Assembly: GCA_018971525.1 (NCBI GenBank)
Contig: JAGXAR010000001.1
Location: 62,001-126,000, forward strand
Direction of reading: 5' to 3'
Source of the DNA: Nitrospirota bacterium
GTDB lineage: Bacteria; Nitrospirota; Nitrospiria; Nitrospirales; Nitrospiraceae
DNA: 64,000 nucleotides
The notes beneath the pieces are model-generated. The model was not told the origin of the DNA, did not search any database, and saw only the letters and a list, made by a program, of their open reading frames with translations. The translations under genes and the position numbers were made by a program. The first letter of the stretch is position 1. Every line of letters begins with the position of its first letter. Positions 17,394 through 24,845 of this stretch are shown here, piece after piece.

Positions 17394-18143
17394 CTAGTGC
17401 GCGTGCTCATCGTGGCCGTGTAAATGGAATGCGTCTCCCAAATAGACGCAGGTCAACACGGTAAAAATATAGGCTTGAATGAACGCGATTCCGACTTCCA
17501 ATCCATTCATCGCGATCGTAAACGCAAATGGCAACCACCCGATCAACAATCCGCCGCTAATGGCCAGGCCGAACAGGACCCCGAGAATCACGTGGCCGGC
17601 CGTCATATTCGCAAACAACCGAACGGCCAGCGAAATAGGCCGCGCCAGTTGGCTGATCAACTCGATCGGTATCATCAACGGCAGCAGCCAGGCTGGGGTA
17701 CCGGGCGGAACGAGAATGCCCAGGAACTTCACTCCGTGTAATAAAAATCCCATGACCAGGCTGAGCCCATACACCAGGCAGGCGAACACGGCGGTCACGA
17801 TAATCTGACTCGTCACGGTATAGCTGCCGGGGATCAACCCGATAAGATTACAGAAGAGAATGAACAGAAACAGGGTGGCGATGAGGGGGAAAAATCGCAT
17901 CCCCTCTTTGCCCATCGTATCCATGATGATGCCACGAATAAAATCGACCATCATCTCCGCCATGCTCTGCAACTTGCCGGGCACCAGCTTGCGTGCCGAT
18001 CCCGCCCTCACCATGAGCACCGCCACCAGGGAGACGACAACCCACATGATAACGACAGCTTTATTGATGGAAATATCCAAGCCACCAAGAGACATCGAGA
18101 TATAGTTGTGAAGCTCGAACGGATGAAGGGGACTTTCTTCCAT
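17394..18143 (-). CDS. atpB: ATP synthase F0 subunit a
   Basis: Subunit a forms the proton half-channels. The 249-residue protein has several membrane helices, and the functional arginine is in ISLAVRLFANMTAGH. The C-terminus is histidine-rich (HLHGHDEHAH), which is not unusual for the family. The ATG at 18143 is preferred; a GTG at 18188 would overlap the end of atpZ by 16 bases. It precedes atpE in the normal order. Confidence 0.94.
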   Translation of the reverse strand: MEESPLHPFELHNYISMSLGGLDISINKAVVIMWVVVSLVAVLMVRAGSARKLVPGKLQSMAEMMVDFIRGIIMDTMGKEGMRFFPLIATLFLFILFCNLIGLIPGSYTVTSQIIVTAVFACLVYGLSLVMGFLLHGVKFLGILVPPGTPAWLLPLMIPIELISQLARPISLAVRLFANMTAGHVILGVLFGLAISGGLLIGWLPFAFTIAMNGLEVGIAFIQAYIFTVLTCVYLGDAFHLHGHDEHAH

Positions 18144-18172
18144 GGCGCTTTCGTGCTTTCTATTGAAACGCG

Positions 18173-18394
18173 TTATGACTTCGGCCACCGTTGCGCCGAC
18201 CGGTACGCATTCCTGATCCCGGCCACAACGCCCAACACAAGACCTCCGACCATCCCCCAGGGAGTGGAACCGAAGAGGTACGTGTCACACACCCAGCCCA
18301 CCCCTCCTCCGACAATCAGCGCAGCGAGCAGATCGGTTCCGATCCGGACCGCTTGGCCAAGCCCCGCGTACAATGGATCTTGTGAAGGGGGCAT
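18173..18394 (-). CDS. atpZ: AtpZ/AtpI-type ATP synthase assembly protein
   Basis: This small two-helix membrane protein has 73 residues from the ATG at 18394. GVGWVCDTYLFGSTPW followed by a glycine-rich second helix (GMVGGLVLGVVAGIRNAYR) is the pattern of the AtpZ/AtpI family, thought to assist F0 assembly or magnesium supply. Its position as first gene, just before atpB, fits. The ATG was chosen over an upstream GTG/ATG because it starts right before the conserved region. Confidence 0.85.
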   Translation of the reverse strand: MPPSQDPLYAGLGQAVRIGTDLLAALIVGGGVGWVCDTYLFGSTPWGMVGGLVLGVVAGIRNAYRSAQRWPKS

Positions 18395-18571
18395 GTCGTA
18401 CCCACGGAGGAGAGTGCAATGCAGCCCATAACGCAAGGACTCTGCCGATGGCGGGCGCGCAATTCAAGCAGAATCATCCTAAATTTGTCAAGCCGACCAT
18501 GGGCTGTGATAAAGCCGAAACAGTGGGGTATAGTGAGCGGCGCGTATGTATAGATCGATACACTTTCGCCC

Positions 18572-20056
18572 ATGACTCGTTCCTCCCAGCCATCATTCCT
18601 GAGCGGTCCCCCACAGCCCCTGATCCTCACGCTGGAAGGCCAAGGGAGGACACCCCTTGAACTGTACCGCCTGATTGCGTCTCCCTCTCAGCCATCCTTC
18701 CTACTCGACAGCGGAAAGGGAACAGACGGTGGCGCCCGCTATTCATTTTTGGGGAGTGATCCCTTCTCGGTGCTGACTGGCCGACAGGGACAGGCCTCCC
18801 TTCGGACCCATGAAGGACGCGAATGCTCGTCGAAGGATCCCTTCGGAAGCCTCTGCCGACTATTCACTGGCCCCCAGATCGAACCTCCTCCTGGTCTGCC
18901 CCCTTTTTGGGGCGGAGCCGTCGGCTACCTCAGCTACGATCTCGTGCGCGACTTTGAAACGCTTCCATCCCTTGCCCAGGACGATCTCCTGCTCCCCCAT
19001 CTGCAATTCGGTCTGTATGACATCATCACCGCCGTCGATCATCATACCGACCGTGTACAGATTGTTTTCTGTCCACCCATGGAAAGGTTTTTGGGAGAAC
19101 CACGAGAGAAGCTCTATCGCGAGGGCTTAGACCGGCTGGCCGCGTGGGAGGCCAGGTTGAGCGGACAACCCGTTCCTCTCGATGACCTCCCCCTCCTCGA
19201 TCAGATGGCCTTTCATCCTGACCAAACGCGGGAGGCCTACCTCGATCAAGTCCGGCGCTGCCAGGAGTACATTGCGGCAGGAGACATTTACCAAGCCAAC
19301 CTGTCGCATCGGTTCACCCTGCAATCTCCCAGCGCCTACAACGATGGCACGGATCGACCGCTCTACGAGCAGGAACTCTATCGACGGCTCCAAGCCGTCA
19401 ACCCCTCGCCCTTCTCAGGGCTCATCCACTTCAACGACGTCACGTTGATCAGTTCCTCGCCCGAACGGCTAGTCCGCTTGCAAGACCGGCAGGCGGACAC
19501 GCGCCCAATTGCCGGAACCAGACCGCGCGGGCTCGACCCCCGTGATGATCAACGCCTCATCGGCGAATTACTCGCGAATGAAAAAGAGCGGGCGGAACAC
19601 CTCATGCTCGTCGATCTCGAACGAAACGACCTGGGCCGCGTCTGCCAATTCGGCAGCGTGCAGGTCGATGAATTCATGGCGATTGAGCAGTACTCCCACG
19701 TCAGCCACATCGTGTCCAACATCAGCGGCACCTTGCGGCCGAATGCTACGCCCTTCGATCTGATTCGTGCGCTATTTCCCGGAGGCACCATCACGGGGGT
19801 ACCAAAGATCCGCTGCATGGAGATTATTGAGGAACTGGAGCCGGTACGCCGCGGCCTCTATACCGGATCATTTGGTTACATCAGCTGGAACGGCGATCTC
19901 GATCTCAACATCGTGATTCGAACTTTGGTATGGTGTGGGGGAAAGGGCTACTTGCAGGTCGGTGCCGGAATTGTCGCCGACTCAGATCCGGCCAAGGAAT
20001 ACGAGGAAACGATTCAAAAGGCTCAGGCATTTTTTAGCGCACTGCAACAGACCTAA
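18572..20056 (+). CDS. pabB: Aminodeoxychorismate synthase component I
   Basis: PabB converts chorismate to 4-amino-4-deoxychorismate with ammonia from the glutamine amidotransferase PabA, for folate synthesis. The 494-residue chorismate-binding protein has PIAGTRPRG, MLVDLERNDLGRVCQFGSV and FPGGTITGVPKIRCMEIIEELEP, which is the catalytic signature, then the C-terminal Y/G-rich GLYTGSFGYISWNGD. TrpE is the alternative, but an aminotransferase class IV gene starts two bases after the stop, which favours PabB. Confidence 0.88.
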   Translation: MTRSSQPSFLSGPPQPLILTLEGQGRTPLELYRLIASPSQPSFLLDSGKGTDGGARYSFLGSDPFSVLTGRQGQASLRTHEGRECSSKDPFGSLCRLFTGPQIEPPPGLPPFWGGAVGYLSYDLVRDFETLPSLAQDDLLLPHLQFGLYDIITAVDHHTDRVQIVFCPPMERFLGEPREKLYREGLDRLAAWEARLSGQPVPLDDLPLLDQMAFHPDQTREAYLDQVRRCQEYIAAGDIYQANLSHRFTLQSPSAYNDGTDRPLYEQELYRRLQAVNPSPFSGLIHFNDVTLISSSPERLVRLQDRQADTRPIAGTRPRGLDPRDDQRLIGELLANEKERAEHLMLVDLERNDLGRVCQFGSVQVDEFMAIEQYSHVSHIVSNISGTLRPNATPFDLIRALFPGGTITGVPKIRCMEIIEELEPVRRGLYTGSFGYISWNGDLDLNIVIRTLVWCGGKGYLQVGAGIVADSDPAKEYEETIQKAQAFFSALQQT

Positions 20057-20058
20057 CA

Positions 20059-20934
20059 ATGTGGATTTACCTCAACGATCGGTTCGTGAAAGAAGAGGAG
20101 GCGGTCGTCTCCGTCTTCGATCATGGTTTCCTCTATGGCGATGGCGTCTATGAAACGATTCGCTCCTACGGGAGCCGGATCTTCATGCGGGACCAACATC
20201 TCGCCCGGCTTCGACGGTCTGCGGACGCGATCGGCCTGACCATCCCGATTCCCGAACACCGGTGGCAATCGCTCCTCCACGAGGCCATGACGCGGAATGA
20301 CGTCGGCCACGAACATGCCGACGCGTACCTTCGCATCACCATCTCCCGAGGAGCCGGCGACATCGGCCTCGATCCGGCCCTCTGCCCAACACCCACCGTG
20401 GTGATCATGACCAAACCGCTTCACCCTCCTCCACCCGAACAATATCGTATCGGCGTGAACCTGATCGTCGCCCGAACGAGACGGAACTTGCCCAGCGCGC
20501 TCTCGCCTCAGATCAAGGCCACAAACTTTTTGAACAATATCCTGGCCAAGCGGGAAGCGATCGCGGCCGGTGCCTTCGACAGCATCCTGCTCAATTGGGA
20601 ATCGCATCTGACGGAGTGCACCATCAGCAATCTCTTTTTCGTCCGAGCAGGCCGGCTCTGCACCCCGGCACTCACATGCGGTCTGCTTGACGGTATCACG
20701 CGCGACATTGTGCTCAGCCTCGCTCGAGAAGCGCAGATCCCGGTTGACGAAGGACATTTCGGAGTCGAGGCGCTCAACCAGGCAGATGAGTGCTTCCTCA
20801 CCAACACCACAATGGAAGTGATGCCGGCCACCAAGGTAAATGGGCATCCAGTGGGGAATGGAACCGCAGGGCCTCTAACACAACTGCTCCTCAAACTATT
20901 TATTGCCAACCGAACGCGTTTTTTAGAACCCTAG
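20059..20934 (+). CDS. pabC: Class IV aminotransferase, probable aminodeoxychorismate lyase
   Basis: This PLP-dependent fold IV enzyme has 291 residues. SVFDHGFLYGDGVYETIR is the family opening, and the PLP lysine is in QIKATNFLNNILAKREA near residue 154. The substrate-side loop TECTISNLFFV is also present. Because it directly follows pabB it probably releases 4-aminobenzoate and pyruvate from aminodeoxychorismate. Branched-chain or D-amino-acid aminotransferases have the same fold, and sequence alone does not exclude them. Confidence 0.82.
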   Translation: MWIYLNDRFVKEEEAVVSVFDHGFLYGDGVYETIRSYGSRIFMRDQHLARLRRSADAIGLTIPIPEHRWQSLLHEAMTRNDVGHEHADAYLRITISRGAGDIGLDPALCPTPTVVIMTKPLHPPPPEQYRIGVNLIVARTRRNLPSALSPQIKATNFLNNILAKREAIAAGAFDSILLNWESHLTECTISNLFFVRAGRLCTPALTCGLLDGITRDIVLSLAREAQIPVDEGHFGVEALNQADECFLTNTTMEVMPATKVNGHPVGNGTAGPLTQLLLKLFIANRTRFLEP

Positions 20935-21047
20935 CAGGTTCACACCCTCATAGACCCTATTGTTTTTCCGCATTATTTATTCTTGGCCTCCAGGCACAAG
21001 ATCTGCACTTTCTTGACACCCAGCGGCAGACTGGTATCGTTGCAACC

Positions 21048-21758
21048 ATGCACAACACCTTTCCCATGCTCATTACATCCCTCAAGCGCAACGCGGCAAT
21101 CGGGCTCACCACAATGGTGGTCGCGGGAATTGGCTTGCTGGCCTTCTCCGTACCAACAACTAAGGCCGAAATTTATCAGTTTGTCGGGCGCGACGGCTCG
21201 ATTTCCCTCACCAATGTCCCGTCAGACTCGCGCTATCGAAAAGTTGAAATCGAATCCCGCCGACTCCACGCCACCTTGTCCGAGCGAGAACTCGAACCGG
21301 TCATTCGTCGGCACTCTTCGCAACACCAGCTCCATCCTGCGCTGATCCGAGCCGTCATCAAAGCTGAATCGAACTTTGATCCACGGGCGGTCTCTCGTGC
21401 TGGCGCTATCGGCCTGATGCAACTGATGCCGCAGACCGCTGTGCGTCTGGATGTGCGGGATATGTATGATCCGGATGATAATGTGGGTGGAGGGACGAAA
21501 TACTTACGTCAGCTACTCGACCGTTTCCATGGGAATTTGCCGCTGGCCCTGGCGGCCTACAATGCTGGAGAGAATGCGGTCGACCGCTATCAGGCACTTC
21601 CCCCGTTCGATGAAACCAGACAATACGTCCGGAAGGTTCTCCGATACTACCGCACGTTCCTGGTGCGCGATGGTGTCATCATGGAACGACCGGTCAACCG
21701 ATACGCCCCCGCAGAGACAACAGCAACCCCCGCGATTTCTGAGCTGTCTTCCCACTAA
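21048..21758 (+). CDS. Small lytic transglycosylase with DUF4124-like N-terminus
   Basis: The periplasmic protein has a signal peptide ending near TKAEIYQF, then a short DUF4124-like beta region (FVGRDGSISLTNVP), then a Slt domain. The catalytic glutamate is in AVIKAESNFDPRAVS, followed by GAIGLMQLMPQTA and LAAYNAGENAVDRY. It would cut peptidoglycan glycan strands. From the ATG at 21048 it has 236 residues. Its last 65 bases overlap the 3' end of the convergent nadB gene. Confidence 0.88.
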   Translation: MHNTFPMLITSLKRNAAIGLTTMVVAGIGLLAFSVPTTKAEIYQFVGRDGSISLTNVPSDSRYRKVEIESRRLHATLSERELEPVIRRHSSQHQLHPALIRAVIKAESNFDPRAVSRAGAIGLMQLMPQTAVRLDVRDMYDPDDNVGGGTKYLRQLLDRFHGNLPLALAAYNAGENAVDRYQALPPFDETRQYVRKVLRYYRTFLVRDGVIMERPVNRYAPAETTATPAISELSSH

Positions 21759-23337
21759 CGACTTCCCCGCTCGATAGGCGGCTGTGTTGCTGCCAACCGG
21801 CTCGCTTGGCCTCTGGAAAATCTGACCGGTAATGGGCCCCGACGCTATTCTCTCGCCACAGCGCCGCTTCCGCGACGCATTGCGCCACCTGCACCATGTT
21901 CTTCACTTCCAGCGCCGCTCGGCTTGCAAACGGCTGGGTCACGAGTTGGGCCCACCGTGACAGTTGAGCGCAGGCCCGGATGAGTGACTCGCCCGAGCGA
22001 ATGACGCCGACCTGTCCCCACATCGTTCGCCGAAGTGAACTCCGCAACTTTTCTGCATCCTCCAGTGTGCCGAATTGGTCCGCTCGAATCGCGGCCTCCT
22101 GAGACGACAATGCGGGGAGCTCGTGCCGGTCGGCAAAAGCCACGGCTGCTGCTGCAGCGCGCGCGCCAAACACCAGTCCTTCGAGCAAAGAATTACTCGC
22201 TAAACGATTCGCTCCATGCACACCGCTACAAGCCACTTCCCCGGCGGCAAAGAGCCCTGGAACCGTCGTCGCACCGTTCAGATCAGTCCAGACCCCGCCC
22301 ATCATGTAATGCGCGCTTGGAGACACAGGGATCCATTCCTCCGTGATATCGATGTCATAGCGAAGGCAGGTCGCATAAATCGTCGGGAAACGCCGCTTCA
22401 CGAACTCTGCACCCAGGTGAGTGACGTCAAGATAGACATGACGCGCTTTCGTCGCCGCCATCTCCGCCAAGATCGCCCGCGATACGATGTCTCTCGGGGC
22501 TAACGCCCCCATGGGGTGGTATCGCTGCATGAACAGCGCCCCTTTATTGTTGCGCAGCTGCGCCCCCTCGCCTCGCATCGCTTCCGACAGCAAGAAGGGC
22601 GGACTCGACGGTAAATACAGTGCAGTGGGATGGAATTGAACGAACTCCATATCTTGAAGCACCGCCCCTGCGCGCAGAGCCATGGCCATCCCATCACCGG
22701 TGGCGTTCGGGGGATTGGTCGTCCGCGCATAGATCTGCCCGGCCCCGCCGGTGGTCAGCACGACCGCACGAGCCGGCAGCACGAACTGGCGACCAGACCC
22801 TTCATCCAGCACCACGGCCCCACAGCAACGTCCGGCATCGACCACGAGATCTACGGTAAAGTGATGATTCATGCGCTGAATACGCTCCTGCCGATTCACC
22901 TCGGCGATCAACACTCGCACCATCTCGTTCCCCGTTGCATCGCCCCGCGCGCGCAGAATGCGGCTTCGGCTGTGGGCAGCTTCCCGAGCAAACGCGAACT
23001 TACCGCCGACTTTGTCGAACTTGGCCCCCCACTCGATCAATTCCTGAATCCGCTCAGGTCCTTCTTCGACGAGGACCCGCACTGCTTCTTTCCGGCAGAG
23101 CCCATGTCCTGCTTTGAGCGTGTCGGTTAAATGGATGGCCACGTCGTCTTCTTCACTCATTGCCACCGCCACCCCGCCCTGCGCATGGATCGAACTGCTC
23201 TGAAGCGGATGCCCTTTCGTCAGCACCATGACACGGCCGGTACGGCTCAACTCCAACGCTGCGCGGAGACCGGCCACACCGCTCCCAATGACCAGGAAAT
23301 CGGCCTGCACCGGAGCACGGGATCGACTAGATGGCAT
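21694..23337 (-). CDS. nadB: L-aspartate oxidase
   Basis: NadB oxidises L-aspartate to iminoaspartate for NAD synthesis. The FAD-binding motif VIGSGVAGLRAALEL starts near residue 15, with SSIHAQGGVAVAM, HPTALY, and GEVACSGVHGANRLASNSLLEGLVF as later family signatures. The C-terminal helical domain is intact and runs on for about 35 residues past HYRSDFPEA, giving 547 residues and a 65-base overlap with the convergent transglycosylase gene. A lipoprotein gene ends three bases downstream of the nadB start codon's other side, so the two are on the same strand and the lipoprotein gene lies upstream. Confidence 0.94.
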   Translation of the reverse strand: MPSSRSRAPVQADFLVIGSGVAGLRAALELSRTGRVMVLTKGHPLQSSSIHAQGGVAVAMSEEDDVAIHLTDTLKAGHGLCRKEAVRVLVEEGPERIQELIEWGAKFDKVGGKFAFAREAAHSRSRILRARGDATGNEMVRVLIAEVNRQERIQRMNHHFTVDLVVDAGRCCGAVVLDEGSGRQFVLPARAVVLTTGGAGQIYARTTNPPNATGDGMAMALRAGAVLQDMEFVQFHPTALYLPSSPPFLLSEAMRGEGAQLRNNKGALFMQRYHPMGALAPRDIVSRAILAEMAATKARHVYLDVTHLGAEFVKRRFPTIYATCLRYDIDITEEWIPVSPSAHYMMGGVWTDLNGATTVPGLFAAGEVACSGVHGANRLASNSLLEGLVFGARAAAAAVAFADRHELPALSSQEAAIRADQFGTLEDAEKLRSSLRRTMWGQVGVIRSGESLIRACAQLSRWAQLVTQPFASRAALEVKNMVQVAQCVAEAALWRENSVGAHYRSDFPEAKRAGWQQHSRLSSGEVVSGKTAQKSRGLLLSLRGRIG

Positions 23338-23340
23338 GGG

Positions 23341-23850
23341 TTACTTCTCCTTGGGAGAGCGCGTGGGGTCGGTCGTCGCCTGCCGAGCTTTCATACCGAA
23401 AGGAGCATCGCCCTGAACCCCGCGCAAAAGAATCGACTGCGTTCCGACCCACTGCAATCGCGTATGGCCTCGCTGACGAAGGCCGGGATCGTCCGCATCT
23501 TTTTTCCACAGCCCCTGCCAATGCACGAACACATCGATATCATCCCCTTCGATCATAATGCGCTCGACCGCGAAATCCAACGTGATGACACCAAATGTCT
23601 CGAAATCGCCCTGGGCCTCTTCCCGCAACCGATCAAGCTGGTCAATCGGCATCATGAGCGAGGCCAAATCCGACGACTCTTTCTTCACATAGGCTTGGCG
23701 AAGCGATTCCACCGCCCGATCGATGCGGAGGTACCGTTCGTGATCTTCGGGATATTGAATCGTCTTGCCGCTGCAGCCGACGCCGATCAAGGCTATCGAG
23801 CCGAGCAGGAACAAGACGGGAAGCAGTGGGAGTTTGTATGGGGACATCAT
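23341..23850 (-). CDS. Lipoprotein of unknown function upstream of nadB
   Basis: The 169-residue protein has a hydrophobic signal with a lipobox ending in the cysteine of LIGVGC near residue 26, so it should be lipid-anchored. The rest is a helical segment (YLRIDRAVESLRQAYVKKESSDLASLM) followed by a beta-rich domain (FAVERIMIEGDDIDVFVHWQGLW) that resembles SnoaL-like/NTF2-like folds. No enzyme motif is seen. Its stop is three bases before the nadB start, so the two are co-transcribed and may share a promoter. Confidence 0.8.
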   Translation of the reverse strand: MMSPYKLPLLPVLFLLGSIALIGVGCSGKTIQYPEDHERYLRIDRAVESLRQAYVKKESSDLASLMMPIDQLDRLREEAQGDFETFGVITLDFAVERIMIEGDDIDVFVHWQGLWKKDADDPGLRQRGHTRLQWVGTQSILLRGVQGDAPFGMKARQATTDPTRSPKEK

Positions 23851-23975
23851 GATTGCAGTATAGGAATGGGTATCAGGCAGGTCAAGCGGCCCGTGAGCCG
23901 GCCCTCGCCGCGTCGCAGGTCTCCCAACTGCTTGACCGGCGCCACAATCATGATCAATTTAGTCCGCTGATGGTC

Positions 23976-24004
23976 TTGCAATTTGAGGCGAAAACTTCTA
24001 CACT
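23976..24004 (+). promoter_or_regulatory. Sigma-70-type promoter for the mS38/COX24-like gene
   Basis: TTGCAA (23976-23981) and TACACT (23999-24004) are separated by 17 bases. They lie 25 bases before the start codon at 24030 and just ahead of the CGCAGGAG binding site. Confidence 0.6.
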
Positions 24005-24029
24005 CCCCCCTTCGCAGGAGAGAGAATGC

Positions 24030-24125
24030 ATGTCCAGTGTGTTGAAAAAACGCCGCAAGAAAATGCGTAAGCACAAATACAAGAAGCTTCGCCGGCGTCA
24101 AAAATTTGAACGTCGTAAAAGCTAG
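24030..24125 (+). CDS. AURKAIP1/COX24 (mS38/bS22-like) small ribosomal protein
   Basis: A 31-residue, extremely basic peptide beginning MSSVLKKRRKKMRKHKYKK is encoded here. The KKRRKKMRKHKYKKLRRR core is characteristic of the AURKAIP1/COX24 domain, which is mitochondrial ribosomal protein mS38 and the actinobacterial bS22 on the small subunit. A good binding site (GCAGGAG) stands nine bases before the ATG, and a promoter lies just upstream. In-frame codons extend further 5' but have no binding site and are not conserved-looking. I infer it is a ribosomal protein. Confidence 0.85.
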   Translation: MSSVLKKRRKKMRKHKYKKLRRRQKFERRKS

Positions 24126-24154
24126 GCTCACCCGAGAACGGGGAGGAGGGGTCC

Positions 24155-24373
24155 GTGCCCGAAGGCAAGAAGGTTCGCATCCGCGTCCGGACTGCGAGTT
24201 GCGTCTACGTCGGCGACTTTCTCATTCCTCCCATGCGTAATCGTGTGTCCGATGCGATCAACGAAGAGCAACGCCTCTTTATCAGCCTCACCGACGTGGT
24301 GATCGATGATAAGGATCGCTCGGACTTCGTGGCCGTCAACAAGAACCTGATAGAGTCCATCGCACAGTTGTAA
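24155..24373 (+). CDS. Small conserved protein of unknown function (DUF6812-like)
   Basis: A 72-residue protein starts at a GTG preceded by GGGGAGGAGGGG. It reads as a small beta-rich domain (VRIRVRTASCVYVGDFLIPPMRNRVSDAIN), then LFISLTDVVIDDKDRSDFVAVNKNLIESI, without signal or membrane segment. The pattern resembles the DUF6812 family, but I would not claim a function. It follows the small ribosomal protein gene by 29 bases on the same strand, so the two may be co-transcribed. Confidence 0.75.
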   Translation: MPEGKKVRIRVRTASCVYVGDFLIPPMRNRVSDAINEEQRLFISLTDVVIDDKDRSDFVAVNKNLIESIAQL

Positions 24374-24450
24374 CTGCCTACAACACCTCCGGCTTGAGTC
24401 TCCACTTCCGCCGTTCTCTCTTGGTTTTCCCTAGCCACCTCCTCTAACCA

Positions 24451-24745
24451 GAATGCTGAAAAAGTCTCTGTTCTCACCCGCCCAACCCTGGTCCGCCAAG
24501 ACGCACCTTTCACCAAGCGGCGTTCTCGCATCGTTCAGACCCTCAACGTACCGAAGGAGATTCTCCGAGGTCGGAATCGCTGTAAGGGGGCTTTCCCGTT
24601 CGCCAAGACTCTTGCAAGGCCGAACGGTCCACACGAAGTGCGGCATGTACCTCCTCGGCCCCTCACTCACTGCGGCCTTGCCCGCGGAACGTCGCGTCTT
24701 GGCGCGCAGGGGTTGAGCGGGTGAGAAGTTTGGCCCTTTTAAGCA
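24451..24745. mobile_element. MITE-like element with about 57-base imperfect terminal inverted repeats
   Basis: The left end (24451-24507, AATGCTGAAAAAGTCTCTG and onward) is, after reverse complement, about 75% alike to the right end (24687-24745, ending CCCTTTTAAGCATCCTG). Both ends share GCGTCTTGGCG and GCGGGTGAGAA. There is no transposase ORF. Its right end matches 42990-43047, where a second, shorter copy is present. A non-autonomous mobile element is inferred. Confidence 0.5.
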
Positions 24746-24756
24746 TCCTGCAGAAC

Positions 24757-24830
24757 TGTTCTCCTGTTGTGCCACGCGTGCCGGCCATCGAAATTCAACC
24801 GTGCCAACATAGTTTTTCCGCAGTCTGCTA
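24757..24830 (-). repeat. Dispersed intergenic repeat, copy 1
   Basis: Read on the minus strand it begins TAGCAGACTGCGGAAAAAC and contains TATGTTGGCACGG and GTGGCACAACAGGAGAACA. The copy at 63808-63881 is about 85% identical by eye. It lies directly upstream of the ABC exporter gene. Confidence 0.7.
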
Positions 24831-24845
24831 AAATCGCCCCTCATC

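Larger units (their letters stand above)
24374..24845. other. Intergenic region filled by repeat elements
   Basis: This 472-base gap has no convincing gene. It holds an element with terminal inverted repeats (24451-24745) and, beside it, a dispersed repeat (24757-24830) also found at 63808-63881. The last few bases before 24846 give the ABC exporter gene no clear binding site. Confidence 0.6.
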
